Positions 41,957 to 50,763 of a stretch of 53,717 bases of DNA are shown here, piece after piece (position 1 is the stretch's first letter; each line of letters starts with the position of its first letter). The translations under genes were made by a program, and so were the position numbers. The notes under the pieces are model-generated. The model made no database searches. It was not told the DNA's origin and saw only the letters and a list, made by a program, of their open reading frames with translations. Source of the stretch: Spirochaetaceae bacterium (GTDB lineage: Bacteria; Spirochaetota; Spirochaetia; SZUA-6; Bin103); the NCBI GenBank assembly GCA_028821475.1, contig JAPPGB010000088.1:4075-57791 (forward strand), given 5' to 3'.

Positions 41957-43003
41957 ATGGCGAACAAGATGAAGTCGGTACGCTGGACGGATGATCTGAA
42001 GCTGGCGATCGGGGAGTCGGAGGTGGCGGACCCGGGGCCGGGCGAGGTGCAGATTGCGGTGGCAAGCGCCGGCATCTGCGGCTCCGACCTGCACTTCTAC
42101 CGCAACGAGTTCACGCCGCGCCCGGGAGTGACGCCCGGCCACGAGGTGGCGGGTACGGTGACCGCGGTCGGCGCCGGCGTCCGCCACGTGCGAGAAGGCG
42201 ACCTCGTGGGTGTCGAACCGTTGCTGAGCTGCGGGTCCTGCTCCTTCTGCCTGACCGGCAACTACCACGTGTGCACCGAACGCGGACTGGTGGGGGAGAC
42301 GGCCGCCGGCGGCATGAGCGAGCTGGCCACGGTCCCGGCGCGCACCGCCTACCGTGCTCCGGATGGTGCCGACGGCGAAGTGATCGCGCTTGCCGAGCCG
42401 CTCGCGTGCTCGGTGCACGGCTACGGCAAGATAGGCCTGCGCGCCCGCGAGACGGTGCTGATCATCGGTGCCGGATCGATCGGCCTGACCGCCCTGATCG
42501 CCGCCAAGGCGAGCGGAACCACGGCTCTGATCACGGCCCGCCACCCGCACCAGCAGGAAGCGGCCCGGCGCCTCGGTGCCGACGAGGTGATTGCCGACGA
42601 CGAGGCCGGGCGCGAGCGCCTGCAGGAGCTCGCCCGGATGCGCGTGGTCGACGTGGCGGTGGAAACGGTCGGCGGGCGCGGGGACACCCTGCTCACCGCC
42701 CAGCTCGCGATACGGCCGAAGGGGCGGCTCCTGCTGCTCGGCGTATTCACCGTGCCCACCGTCGGCATCAATCCGCTGCTGTTGGCCAAGCACGAGGTGG
42801 AGATCGTCGGCGCCATGACCTACTCGGCCACCAACGGCCGTGCCGACTACCAGATCGCAATGGAAATGGTTGCCGACAACGCCGCTGCCGCCCGCTCCCT
42901 GGTAACCCAGCGCTTCCCGCTCGATGCGGTGCACGATGCGTTCGGCGCCGCCCTCGACAAGTCCTCGCGCTCCATCAAGGTGCACATCAATCCCAACGGT
43001 TGA
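41957..43003 (+). CDS. Zinc-binding alcohol dehydrogenase, sorbitol/threonine dehydrogenase-like
   Basis: This 348-residue MDR enzyme has catalytic zinc ligands in GICGSDLHFY (Cys) and TPGHEVAG (His-Glu), the structural zinc site CGSCSFCLTGNYHVC (four Cys) and the Rossmann motif VLIIGAGSIGLTALIAAK. The family oxidises polyols or secondary alcohols with NAD. I chose ATG 41957, nine bases after GGAGG. The stop is followed 8 bp later by the AGE epimerase, so both likely belong to one sugar or polyol pathway. Confidence 0.9.
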   Translation: MANKMKSVRWTDDLKLAIGESEVADPGPGEVQIAVASAGICGSDLHFYRNEFTPRPGVTPGHEVAGTVTAVGAGVRHVREGDLVGVEPLLSCGSCSFCLTGNYHVCTERGLVGETAAGGMSELATVPARTAYRAPDGADGEVIALAEPLACSVHGYGKIGLRARETVLIIGAGSIGLTALIAAKASGTTALITARHPHQQEAARRLGADEVIADDEAGRERLQELARMRVVDVAVETVGGRGDTLLTAQLAIRPKGRLLLLGVFTVPTVGINPLLLAKHEVEIVGAMTYSATNGRADYQIAMEMVADNAAAARSLVTQRFPLDAVHDAFGAALDKSSRSIKVHINPNG

Positions 43004-43011
43004 GCGCGCTC

Positions 43012-44193
43012 ATGGCCCTGAATTACCGTGATCCCGCCGTGCTCCGCGAGCACGTCCGGAGGATCATCGACTTCTACCACCCGGCGTGCATCGACACCGA
43101 GCGCGGCGGCTACATCAACCAGTTCACCGACGACGGCACCATCTACGACCGGGACACCAAGCACCTGGTGGGCACCTCCCGTTTCGTGTTCAACTACGCG
43201 GTCGCCGCCGAACTGTTCGATAACGACGCGTACCGGTCGGCGGCCGCCCACGGAGTTGCGTTCCTGCAGTCGGGACACCGGCAGAGCGACGGCGGCTTCG
43301 CCTGGGTGCTCGGCGCAGCCGGGGTAGAGGATGGCGCCCGCCACGCATACGGCCATGCCTTCGTGCTGCTGGCAGCCGCCATGGCGGCGCGCGTCGGCGT
43401 GGCCGGCGCACAGGCTCTTGCCGGCGAGGTCTACGACCTGCTCGAACAACGGTTCTGGGAACCGGCCGCGCGACTCTACGCGGATGAGATCGCCGCCGGA
43501 GACTGGCGGGCGGTGGACCCCTACCGGGGACAGAACGCCAACATGCACCTGTGCGAGGCGCTGCTCGCGGCCTACGAGACCACCCGCGAAGCGCGCTACC
43601 TTGACCGGGCGCTCACCCTGGCGACCCGAATCTGCGTCGAGCTTGCGGCGCCGGCGCAGGGGCTGATCTGGGAGCACTACACCACCGGCTGGGAACACGA
43701 CTGGCAATACAACCGCGACGATCCCCGCAACCTGTTCCGCCCCTACGGCTACCTGCCCGGACACTTCGTGGAGTGGGCCAAGCTGCTGCTGATTCTGGAG
43801 CGCCACCGGCCCGAGCCGTGGCAGTTGCCGGCCGCCGTGCGGCTGTTCGACACCGCGCTGGCGCGAAGCTGGGACGAGCAGTACGGGGGCATGCACTACA
43901 CGTTCGCGCCGGACGGGACGATTCTCGATACCGACCGCTACTACTGGGTGCTCGCCGAGACGGTCGCCGCCGCGGCGGTGCTGGCCGTGCGCACCGGAGA
44001 AGCGCGTTACTGGGACAGCTACGACCGCGCCTGGCAATATGCCGACCGCCATTTCGTGGACCACGTCCACGGCGCGTGGTACCGGGTGCTGGACAGAGGC
44101 GGGCGCCGCTACGACGACAGGAAGAGCCCGCCGACCAAGACCGACTATCACCCGCTCGGCGCCTGCTACGAGATCCTGCGCGTTCTCCCATAG
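43012..44193 (+). CDS. AGE-family epimerase/isomerase
   Basis: This 393-residue protein is an (alpha/alpha)6-barrel of the N-acylglucosamine 2-epimerase family. Motifs include ERGGYINQFTDDG, LVGTSRFVFNYAVAAELF, ARHAYGHAFVLLAAA, GQNANMHLCEALLAAYE, WEHDWQYN, RPYGYLPGHFVEWAKLLL and YYWVLAETVAAAAVL. Histidines in these segments are the expected catalytic residues. Members interconvert mannose with fructose or glucose, or N-acyl-glucosamine with N-acyl-mannosamine. The reading frame continues upstream through the dehydrogenase gene, but homology starts at MALNYRD. Its close coupling to the dehydrogenase suggests a shared sugar route. Confidence 0.9.
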   Translation: MALNYRDPAVLREHVRRIIDFYHPACIDTERGGYINQFTDDGTIYDRDTKHLVGTSRFVFNYAVAAELFDNDAYRSAAAHGVAFLQSGHRQSDGGFAWVLGAAGVEDGARHAYGHAFVLLAAAMAARVGVAGAQALAGEVYDLLEQRFWEPAARLYADEIAAGDWRAVDPYRGQNANMHLCEALLAAYETTREARYLDRALTLATRICVELAAPAQGLIWEHYTTGWEHDWQYNRDDPRNLFRPYGYLPGHFVEWAKLLLILERHRPEPWQLPAAVRLFDTALARSWDEQYGGMHYTFAPDGTILDTDRYYWVLAETVAAAAVLAVRTGEARYWDSYDRAWQYADRHFVDHVHGAWYRVLDRGGRRYDDRKSPPTKTDYHPLGACYEILRVLP

Positions 44194-44230
44194 GCTTGCA
44201 TCCGGGCGCCCGGTGTGAGCGGTCGGGGCG

Positions 44231-45184
44231 CTACCAGGCGATGCCTTCCATCCCGCGGCTCACCTCCTCCAGGCGGCGCAGGGCGGCGTCGCCGCCGGCC
44301 ATCGCGTTGAGCAACTGCGCGAGGGAGGCGACCTCGACCGCGGTGGCGGCGCCGCGCAGTTCGGCGGCCAGTTCCGGAAGCGCCGCCGCGGCCGGCCCCG
44401 CCTCGCGGGCCTGTGCCAGCACCGTCTCGGCGGTGGCTTCATCGACGCCGCCGACCGCGGCCAGAAAACCTACCAGCTCCGCGTCTTCGCCGTCGGTGCG
44501 GGCGCGGTGAACCGTGACGTGCACTACGGCGGCGCACCACACCGCCAGCCGGCGCGGCACGCGATCGTCCGCCGGGCCGCCCATCCGGGCAGCGGCCGCT
44601 TCCCGCACCCGGTCCACCAGCGGCGGAGGACCATCGCGAACGCCGCCGCGGGCAAGATCGCCCAGGCGTATCCCGCCGTCGTCCTCGCCGGCACCGCAGT
44701 CCGGCGCAGGCGACGCGGCGCCCCCAACGTCCGGTTCGGGGGTATCCGGCTGACTGCCCCGCCAATCGAGCGCCGACCGCGCCTGCGCGAACAGCCTCTT
44801 CTCCACCTCGGTCGGTTCGCCGTCGGACGCCAACAGCGACTGCAACCGCTGCAGTGCGAACTGCCGCCGCGCGCGGCGGCGCGTGAAGCCGCTCAATGCG
44901 AGCAGCAACTCATCCCAATGGTCTCCCGGCACCGGCTCTGCCAGGTAGCGCTGGACCGACTGCAACTCGCGACTGGTGAGACGCGGAGACAGCTCGTTGA
45001 GCAGGCTCTTGATCACGTTCACCTCGGGTTGATTGATCGGCGCGTCGATCCACGCCGCGGCGCCAAGCACCTTGGCAAGGGCCAAGTGGAAGCCCTGCCG
45101 GAAGTCGGGCCGCTCACGCCGCCTGCCGCCGCCTCCGATGAGGTCGGACAGCGCCGAGCCGATATGTGCGGGATTGGGGAGCAC
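44231..45184 (-). CDS. TerB-like domain protein
   Basis: The 317-residue protein begins LPNPAHIGSALSDLIGGGG, followed by a TerB-like helical domain (LALAKVLGAAAWIDAPINQPEVNVIKSLL and so on, about 40-150). A low-complexity, acidic, Gly/Pro-rich linker leads to a second helical segment (VWCAAVVHVTVHRARTDGEDAELVGFLAAVGGVDEATAETVLAQA) that looks like another TerB-type repeat. TerB domains occur in stress and tellurite-resistance proteins and bind metals or act as scaffolds. GTG 45184 is my start; a longer frame would cross the divergent promoter region. Function unknown. Confidence 0.7.
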   Translation of the reverse strand: MLPNPAHIGSALSDLIGGGGRRRERPDFRQGFHLALAKVLGAAAWIDAPINQPEVNVIKSLLNELSPRLTSRELQSVQRYLAEPVPGDHWDELLLALSGFTRRRARRQFALQRLQSLLASDGEPTEVEKRLFAQARSALDWRGSQPDTPEPDVGGAASPAPDCGAGEDDGGIRLGDLARGGVRDGPPPLVDRVREAAAARMGGPADDRVPRRLAVWCAAVVHVTVHRARTDGEDAELVGFLAAVGGVDEATAETVLAQAREAGPAAAALPELAAELRGAATAVEVASLAQLLNAMAGGDAALRRLEEVSRGMEGIAW

Positions 45185-45392
45185 GCAGTGGACAGTGTAC
45201 CGTAGTTGCGCCCGGCGTGAGTCGACATGGTAGGGGCGTAGCTGAACAGGCCCGATATTTCCGCCCGCTGGCCGCCCGAGCGCCCGCAAGAAAATGCGAG
45301 GGGCCAAATGACATGGCGAGCGCACAGCATTCAAGGCGATTGATCGCTCGCATAGGGTGGACGGGGCGTTCGATTTCGAATATCTTCCGACC

Positions 45393-46010
45393 ATGGCTGA
45401 CGGCGACGCCGGGACGGCACGTCGCAAGTACGCGTCCGCTCAACGCGAGCACATCCTCGATTCGGCGGCAACCGTGTTCACCGAGCGCGGCTTCGAACGG
45501 GGCACCACGAAGTTGATTGCCGCGGAGGCGGGCCTCTCCGAGGGTGCTCTGTATCACCACTTCAAGGGCAAGCGCGACCTGCTCGTCGGCGTGTTGCAGC
45601 GGGTGATCGGCGACGCCCAGGTGGAGGGCGGCGGAGGCGGCGCCGCCGACATGCATGAACGCTACCGACGTGCCATCAACAATCGCGTGCGCCACGCCCA
45701 TCCGCAGATGACCACGTTCTTCGCCGTACTGTCGGCCGTGCTTGCCGACGACAAGCTCGCCGAGCAGGTGCGCAGCGACCTCCTGGAACCCGGCATCGAG
45801 CGGGCGGAACGGTCTCTGAACGCATCAATCGCCGGCGGGACCATGCGACCGGTGGACGTGCCCGCCGCGGCGCGGCTCGTGTACGCGATGTTCATGGGCA
45901 TCGAACTGCTTGCCCAGATGGGAGACGGGGAGTCGCGCCGGCTGGTGGAAGAGGGCGACCGCCTCGGCCACACCTTCGCGACCCTGGTGCTCGACGGGCT
46001 CCAGGTGTAG
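45393..46010 (+). CDS. TetR-family transcriptional regulator
   Basis: This 205-residue repressor has the N-terminal helix-turn-helix REHILDSAATVFTERGFERGTTKLIAAEAGLSEGALYHHFKGKRDLLVGVL, a textbook TetR DNA-binding domain. The rest is a helical ligand-binding and dimer domain. ATG 45393 is preferred over an upstream GTG because the family usually has only a short arm before the first helix. It is divergent from the TerB-like gene, which it may control; the ligand is unknown. Confidence 0.92.
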   Translation: MADGDAGTARRKYASAQREHILDSAATVFTERGFERGTTKLIAAEAGLSEGALYHHFKGKRDLLVGVLQRVIGDAQVEGGGGGAADMHERYRRAINNRVRHAHPQMTTFFAVLSAVLADDKLAEQVRSDLLEPGIERAERSLNASIAGGTMRPVDVPAAARLVYAMFMGIELLAQMGDGESRRLVEEGDRLGHTFATLVLDGLQV

Positions 46011-46100
46011 AACGGCTCCGCCCTGCGCGCGCTGCACCCGGCTTTCCTGGACATCGCCCAACCGCCTGCTGAACGCGCGCCTCCATCTCCTGAACGGGCG

Positions 46101-46814
46101 CTACATCTCACCGAGCCGCGCCTGCACAATCGCCATCGCAGCCACGCATGCCGTCTCCACGCGCAGTATCCTCGTTCCAAGCGTGCAGAAGGCAAACCGA
46201 TGCCGCGCCAGCGTCGCGCGGTCCTCGGCACTCCAGCCGCGTTCCGGGCCGACCGCGAGCACCAGCGGCACGCGCACGCAGGCCGCACCGAGGCGCCGCG
46301 CACCGGTCTCCGGGTCGAGCGCCACCGCCGTGCAACCCGGGGCGGCACGCCCCAGCGCAGCGCGTAGCGCCATGCCGCAGGTTACCTCCGGCATGGTGGT
46401 AGCGGCTGACTGCTGTACGCCGTCCAACAGGTGCCGGCGCCACTCGTCGTCGCGCCACAGCTTGCTCCGGGCGTAGTTGGGATCGCTCAGCCGGGTATGC
46501 ACGAAGTGCATGGCCCGGCACCCGAGCGCGGCGCCCTGGTACAGGATTTTCCTGGCACTCGGCGGGCGCGGCAGCCCGACGATAAGCGTGATGTCGGGCG
46601 GGGCGACCGGCTCCGCGTTCCAGCACAACGCGACTCGAATCCGATCGGGCTCGACGGCGACCACGGTACCGAGGCCGGACTCTCCATTCACGACGCCGGC
46701 CCGGAACTGCATGCCGGGCCGGCAGCCGAGCACCTCCAGCAAGTGACGGGCGCGGGGATCGGAAGCCGGCATGCTCTGGGTACGGCGGTCGCTGTCGAAC
46801 AGCACGACGTTCAT
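46101..46814 (-). CDS. rsmE: 16S rRNA (uracil-1498-N3)-methyltransferase RsmE
   Basis: This 237-residue SPOUT-fold enzyme methylates U1498 of 16S rRNA. An N-terminal PUA-like domain contains ARHLLEVLGCRPGMQF. The C-terminal knot contains GLPRPPSARKILYQGAALGCRAMHFVHTRLS, VGPERGWSAED (usually GPEGG) and LGTRILRVETACVAA, the S-adenosylmethionine site. ATG 46814 (MNVVLFD) gives the normal family length. It converges with the TetR gene and is divergent from the DapA-family gene. Confidence 0.92.
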   Translation of the reverse strand: MNVVLFDSDRRTQSMPASDPRARHLLEVLGCRPGMQFRAGVVNGESGLGTVVAVEPDRIRVALCWNAEPVAPPDITLIVGLPRPPSARKILYQGAALGCRAMHFVHTRLSDPNYARSKLWRDDEWRRHLLDGVQQSAATTMPEVTCGMALRAALGRAAPGCTAVALDPETGARRLGAACVRVPLVLAVGPERGWSAEDRATLARHRFAFCTLGTRILRVETACVAAMAIVQARLGEM

Positions 46815-46971
46815 GCCCCGGGCACTCCGCCAGGGCAACCCGGGGCAGCGTGGGACCGGTTGTGATTGTCGGCCATCAACGCGATGATACACCTGCCCGG
46901 TGACCCATGCCTGCCCGGTACGCGCCGACCTGGGCAGCCGCCGGCAATCACTCCCAGGAGCACCTGAATCT

Positions 46972-47931
46972 ATGACCGACACTGCCACGACCGCGACCAG
47001 CGTAGCGACCGGGAACCGAGATCCCATCCGAAGCGACCCGATCCGCGGGGTGATGGTTCCGATCCTGACGCCGCTCACGCCGGCCGGCGAGGTCGACACA
47101 GCATCGTTGCGCCGGCTGGTGAACTACCTGTTGGACAACGGCGTGCACGGCATCTGGGCGGCCGGAACCACCGGCGAATTCGCCGCCCTCCGCGAGCCGG
47201 CACGACGGCTGGTGATCGAAACCGTCGCCGACGAGGTGGCGGGACGGGTGCCGGTAGTCGGCAACATCTCGGCGCCGGCCACCGCGGCGGCGATCGACGC
47301 CGCCCGCGAAGTACGCGGGACGCCGCTGGTCGGGGTCGCTGCGACGCCGCCGTACTATTACACCCACTCCCAGGATGAGCTGCTCGATCATTTCCGCGCC
47401 ATCGCCGAGGCATGTGAACAACCGCTGTGGGTGTACGACATCCCGAGCATGGTCAAGCTCAGCGTGGCGCCCGCGACCTTCGTGCGGCTGGCCGCCGAGG
47501 GTACGGTGGCGGGCGTCAAGGACAGCTCCGGCACCGGTGAGGCGTTCGCCGAGATGGTCATGCGCTGCCGCATGCAGCACATCGATCCGTATCGGTTCCT
47601 CGGCACCACGTGGCGCAGCACCATGACCGGCATCGGCGCGCACGGCGTCGTGCCGAGCCTCGCCAACCTGGCGCCGGCAAGCGTGGCGGGCGAGTGGGAG
47701 GCGGGCGAACGAGGCGACGCGGAGGCGGCACTGCGCCACCACGCACACGCGCTCGCCGCGGCCCGCGTCACCACGCTCGGTGGCGGTCAGTCAGGCAGCT
47801 TCGCAGGTCTCAAGGCGGCGCTCAAGCTGCTCGGCGTGATCGATCATGACACACTGACGGCGCCAATGCGGCCGCTCACCGACGAGCAGAAGGCGTTGAT
47901 CCCGGATCTGCTCAAGACCATCGGACTCTGA
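46972..47931 (+). CDS. Dihydrodipicolinate synthase/N-acetylneuraminate lyase family aldolase
   Basis: This 319-residue class I aldolase has GVMVPILTPLTPAGEVD, AAGTTGEFAALREPARRLVIE, VGVAATPPYYYTHSQDELLDHF, the catalytic tyrosine in WVYDIPSM and the Schiff-base lysine in VAGVKDSSGTG. The TTGE form, rather than TTGEs-type DapA with lysine-pathway neighbours, suggests a sugar-acid aldolase or dehydratase (KDG aldolase-like). AGGAG precedes ATG 46972 at a long spacing. A PhyH gene follows 13 bp later, so they are probably co-transcribed. Confidence 0.9.
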   Translation: MTDTATTATSVATGNRDPIRSDPIRGVMVPILTPLTPAGEVDTASLRRLVNYLLDNGVHGIWAAGTTGEFAALREPARRLVIETVADEVAGRVPVVGNISAPATAAAIDAAREVRGTPLVGVAATPPYYYTHSQDELLDHFRAIAEACEQPLWVYDIPSMVKLSVAPATFVRLAAEGTVAGVKDSSGTGEAFAEMVMRCRMQHIDPYRFLGTTWRSTMTGIGAHGVVPSLANLAPASVAGEWEAGERGDAEAALRHHAHALAAARVTTLGGGQSGSFAGLKAALKLLGVIDHDTLTAPMRPLTDEQKALIPDLLKTIGL

Positions 47932-47944
47932 CCGGCGCTGCACC

Positions 47945-48787
47945 ATGCCGAACGCGCCTGCATACCGCTACCACTTCGAACCAAGCGCGCACTCGGATGC
48001 GATCTCCTGCCTGGAGCGGCACGGATTCTGCGTCATGAGCGGCATGATCGGAGAGCAACTGGTAGACGAACTGAAGGAGTCTATCGACCGGCACCTGGAC
48101 CCCGGCCGCGACCTGCCGCCGGCTTCCAACCGCTACCACATGGCATTCGCGGAGGTGAGCGAACCGGTGTGGAAACTGGTCGATCACGCACCGTACTGGG
48201 AGTTCATCTGTGCGGTTCACGGTACGCGCGACCTGTGCCTGCACCGGTCCGCCGCGATTCTGCGCACACCGGGAGAGGGTATGGGCGCATGGCACGTCGA
48301 CTTCCGCGGCCACCTCGAGACCGCTCCCAAGAACGCCAACGAGATTCTCAATCGGCTTCCGATCCCCAGCGGGCTGTGGTTCTACCTGAACGGCAGCGAT
48401 CCCGCCCGCAGTGGACTGGCCGTGATCGAGCAATCGCACCTGCCGGATTGGCAACCGGCGGGATTCGAGTTCATTGGCGACCGCACCGGAATACGCCGGC
48501 TTGGTGCGGAGGCGGCGTGCGACGACATGGACGTACCGGGGTGCGTCGCCGTCGAAGCGGAGCCGGGCGACCTGGTCTGCTTTGCCGATCGCACGCTGCA
48601 CGCCAACATGGCGACCGGCGAACGCCGCTACTCGTGCGGCATCGGCTTCCGGCCACGGGCGTGGCGCATCAACGCGCCGTGGCCGCTGCCGGAGTCGGCG
48701 CATGCCCTGATTCGGCGCCTGCCGGAGCGGTTGCGGCGCTACACCGACGGCTACACCGGCTACGATGGCACGTGGCGAGCGCAGTGA
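47945..48787 (+). CDS. Phytanoyl-CoA dioxygenase (PhyH) family protein 3
   Basis: This 280-residue oxygenase is more divergent than its paralogues. The HxD pair is in GAWHVDFRGHL and the distal histidine in FADRTLHANMATGERR. The substrate loop reads IPSGLWFYLNGSDPARSGLAVIEQSHLPDWQ. It starts 13 bp after the aldolase stop and presumably works on a related metabolite. Substrate unknown. Confidence 0.75.
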   Translation: MPNAPAYRYHFEPSAHSDAISCLERHGFCVMSGMIGEQLVDELKESIDRHLDPGRDLPPASNRYHMAFAEVSEPVWKLVDHAPYWEFICAVHGTRDLCLHRSAAILRTPGEGMGAWHVDFRGHLETAPKNANEILNRLPIPSGLWFYLNGSDPARSGLAVIEQSHLPDWQPAGFEFIGDRTGIRRLGAEAACDDMDVPGCVAVEAEPGDLVCFADRTLHANMATGERRYSCGIGFRPRAWRINAPWPLPESAHALIRRLPERLRRYTDGYTGYDGTWRAQ

Positions 48788-48814
48788 TCGCGCGGGCTAC
48801 GCCGGAAGCCACTC

Positions 48815-48843
48815 TTTCACCCGCGCCGCGAATGCATTACTTT
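48815..48843 (+). promoter_or_regulatory. Possible promoter of the tRNA gene
   Basis: TTTCAC and TACTTT are spaced by exactly 17 bp and place transcription start just before the mature tRNA 5' end. Each box matches consensus at only about half its positions. Confidence 0.35.
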
Positions 48844-48852
48844 AGGGCCACC

Positions 48853-48925
48853 GCCAGAATAGCTCAGTTGGCAGAGCGGTTCACTCGTAATGAACAGGTC
48901 AGGGGTTCGAATCCCCTTTCTGGCT
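48853..48925 (+). tRNA. tRNA-Thr (anticodon CGU)
   Basis: The 73-base sequence folds as a cloverleaf. The acceptor stem pairs GCCAGAA with TTCTGGC. The D arm is AGCTCAGTTGGCAGAGC. The anticodon stem GTTCA/TGAAC closes the loop CTCGTAA with anticodon CGT. The T arm is AGGGGTTCGAATCCCCT. The 3' CCA is not encoded. It reads ACG codons. No integrase or attachment-site repeat is seen next to it. Confidence 0.95.
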
Positions 48926-49011
48926 CACTGCACTCGCCGGCTCCAATGCCCCGTCGCTGCCCGGCGACGCTCGCGTTTGCATGGCTGGGTGCCGTTCGAT
49001 AGGGTGCGGTC

Positions 49012-49878
49012 ATGGTAGTTGACGGCGTCGACGTCGCTGCGTTGATCGGCGAGGAGGTGCTGGCCGAGTACCGCGAACGCGGTTACTGGCGCAGTCCGCG
49101 GCTGTTCGACCGAGACACCACCGCGCGGCTGCGGCGTGCCCACGAGCGGCTGTGGGCGGGCGATTTCGATCACCAGACCCCCTCCCAGTACGGGCCGCCG
49201 CGCGATGAGCCCGATGCGACCGCGGTGCGCCAGCAGTGCAATGCCTTCTGGCTCAACGACGACATCCGAGCGGTCACCACCAGCGCGCTGCTCGGTGCCA
49301 TCGGCGCGCGGCTGATGGGCGTGGACGAGGTGCGACTGTGGCATGACCAGGCGGTTATCAAGCCCGGCGTGGGCGCCGGCGGGGCCGCGGTCACCGCCGG
49401 CAACATCGGCTGGCACCAGGACTACGGCCACTGGCAGTGCTCCAGCTCCACCAACATGTGCACCGCCTGGATCGCCCTGCAGGACACCGACCTCGGCAAC
49501 GGCGCCATGCGCACCATCGTCGGCTCGCACCGCTGGGGCCTGCTGGAAGACAGCGCCAACTTCGGCAACAAGGACCTGGAAGGGCTCCAGGCCCGGCTGT
49601 CGACGCAGGAGATCAGCGGCGCCTGGATCGACGAGCCGTGCCTGCTGCGCGAGGGCGAGGTGAGCTTCCATCACTGCCTCACGTTGCACGGCTCCGGCCC
49701 CAACCTGAGCGAGCGCGCGCGCCTGTGCCTCATCTCGCACATGATGCCGGGCGACACCGGCTACCGGCTCAGCCGCCAGTACCACCCCAACATGTTGTTC
49801 CTTGGTCCCGACGCCCGTCCCGGCCAGCCGTTCGCCGGCACCTACTGGCCGCTCATGTGGCCCCGCGACCGCGCCTGA
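49012..49878 (+). CDS. Phytanoyl-CoA dioxygenase (PhyH) family protein 4
   Basis: This 288-residue oxygenase has the HxD pair in IGWHQDYGHWQCSSS and the distal histidine in SFHHCLTLHGSGPNLSERARLCLISHMMPGD. The core TAWIALQDTDLGNGAMRTIVGSHRWG is standard. The end (HPNMLFLGPDARPGQPFAGTYWPLMWP) resembles PhyH proteins of natural-product pathways. It is alone downstream of the tRNA, convergent with the fifth PhyH gene. Confidence 0.88.
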   Translation: MVVDGVDVAALIGEEVLAEYRERGYWRSPRLFDRDTTARLRRAHERLWAGDFDHQTPSQYGPPRDEPDATAVRQQCNAFWLNDDIRAVTTSALLGAIGARLMGVDEVRLWHDQAVIKPGVGAGGAAVTAGNIGWHQDYGHWQCSSSTNMCTAWIALQDTDLGNGAMRTIVGSHRWGLLEDSANFGNKDLEGLQARLSTQEISGAWIDEPCLLREGEVSFHHCLTLHGSGPNLSERARLCLISHMMPGDTGYRLSRQYHPNMLFLGPDARPGQPFAGTYWPLMWPRDRA

Positions 49879-49953
49879 TACGAACGCGGGCAGCCCCGCG
49901 CCGCCTGCCACCGCGACCGGCACCTCCGCGCCGTACCGCCGAGGCGCGCCCAG

Positions 49954-50763
49954 CTACTTCACGCAGCCGGGGTAGGTGGCGCCGGCGATCGGGAAGTAGA
50001 CCGGTCCGCCGCCCGGGTCGGTGTGTGTCGAGCGGGCGCTCATGTAGGACAGCGCGATTGCGCGCCGCCACTTGTGGCTGCGGTTGGGCTCGGTGGCGTG
50101 CGGCAGCAGGGAGTGGAAGAACAACCCCGCACCGGCCGGCATCGGCGCCAGCGTCTTGGCTGCTGCAGCGTAATGCTCGGGCGGAATCACGTAGTCGTCG
50201 GTTACGTGCACGTGGGGCAGGGCGCCGTCCCGGTGCGCGCCGGCGATCACTCCCATGCAGCCGTTCTCGACCGTGGCCTCGTCGATGGCAAACCAGCAAC
50301 TGCACAACTCCATGGGCCGGATCGGCCAGTACGGCGAATCCTGGTGCATGCCCTTGGCCGAGCCCACCTCCGGCGGCTTGAGCAGCACCGCGTTGCGGAA
50401 CATCTTGATGTCCGGCCCCAGAATGCCGCTCAGGACGCTGACGATGTTTGGATGGCGGCCGAGCGCCTGGTACAGGTCGTCCGACTCCACCAGCCCGTCG
50501 ATCTTGCGGATACCGTCGCCGGGATGCTCGACGCTCATCTCGCCCCGTCTCACGCGCGGTTCCACCTGCACCTTGATGCGCTCCTGGGAGCGCCCGCCGT
50601 GCGTGTACTCGCGCAGCCGTTCCTGCAGGCGGGCCAGTTCTGCTTCCGACACCAGGTCTTCGACAATCACGAAGCCCTCGGTGCGATAGTGGTCAAGCTG
50701 CTCGTCGGTCAACTCGCCCGCCGCTTCCGCCGCTACGCTACCGGTCTCTTGTGCCGTGCCCAT
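49954..50763 (-). CDS. Phytanoyl-CoA dioxygenase (PhyH) family protein 5
   Basis: This 269-residue oxygenase has the HxD pair in GMHQDSPYWPIRPMELCSCWFAIDEATVENGCMGVIAGAHRDG and the distal histidine in GLFFHSLLPHATEPNRSHKWRRAIALSYMSAR. Its WPIRP and TVENGC motifs are closest to PhyH 1 of this window, so these two are the nearest paralogues. The ATG at 50763 opens MGTAQETGSVAAEAAGELTDEQLDHYRTEGFVIVE. Substrate unknown. Confidence 0.9.
   Translation of the reverse strand: MGTAQETGSVAAEAAGELTDEQLDHYRTEGFVIVEDLVSEAELARLQERLREYTHGGRSQERIKVQVEPRVRRGEMSVEHPGDGIRKIDGLVESDDLYQALGRHPNIVSVLSGILGPDIKMFRNAVLLKPPEVGSAKGMHQDSPYWPIRPMELCSCWFAIDEATVENGCMGVIAGAHRDGALPHVHVTDDYVIPPEHYAAAAKTLAPMPAGAGLFFHSLLPHATEPNRSHKWRRAIALSYMSARSTHTDPGGGPVYFPIAGATYPGCVK

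Noticed and set aside
42271-43011. Upstream extension of the AGE epimerase frame
   Set aside because: It overlaps the alcohol dehydrogenase in another frame and reads as low-complexity Arg/Pro sequence; homology begins at 43012.
48853-48925. tRNA-Thr as an integration site for a genomic island
   Set aside because: No integrase is found and I see no repeat of the tRNA 3' end elsewhere in the window; the defence region is more than 12 kb away.
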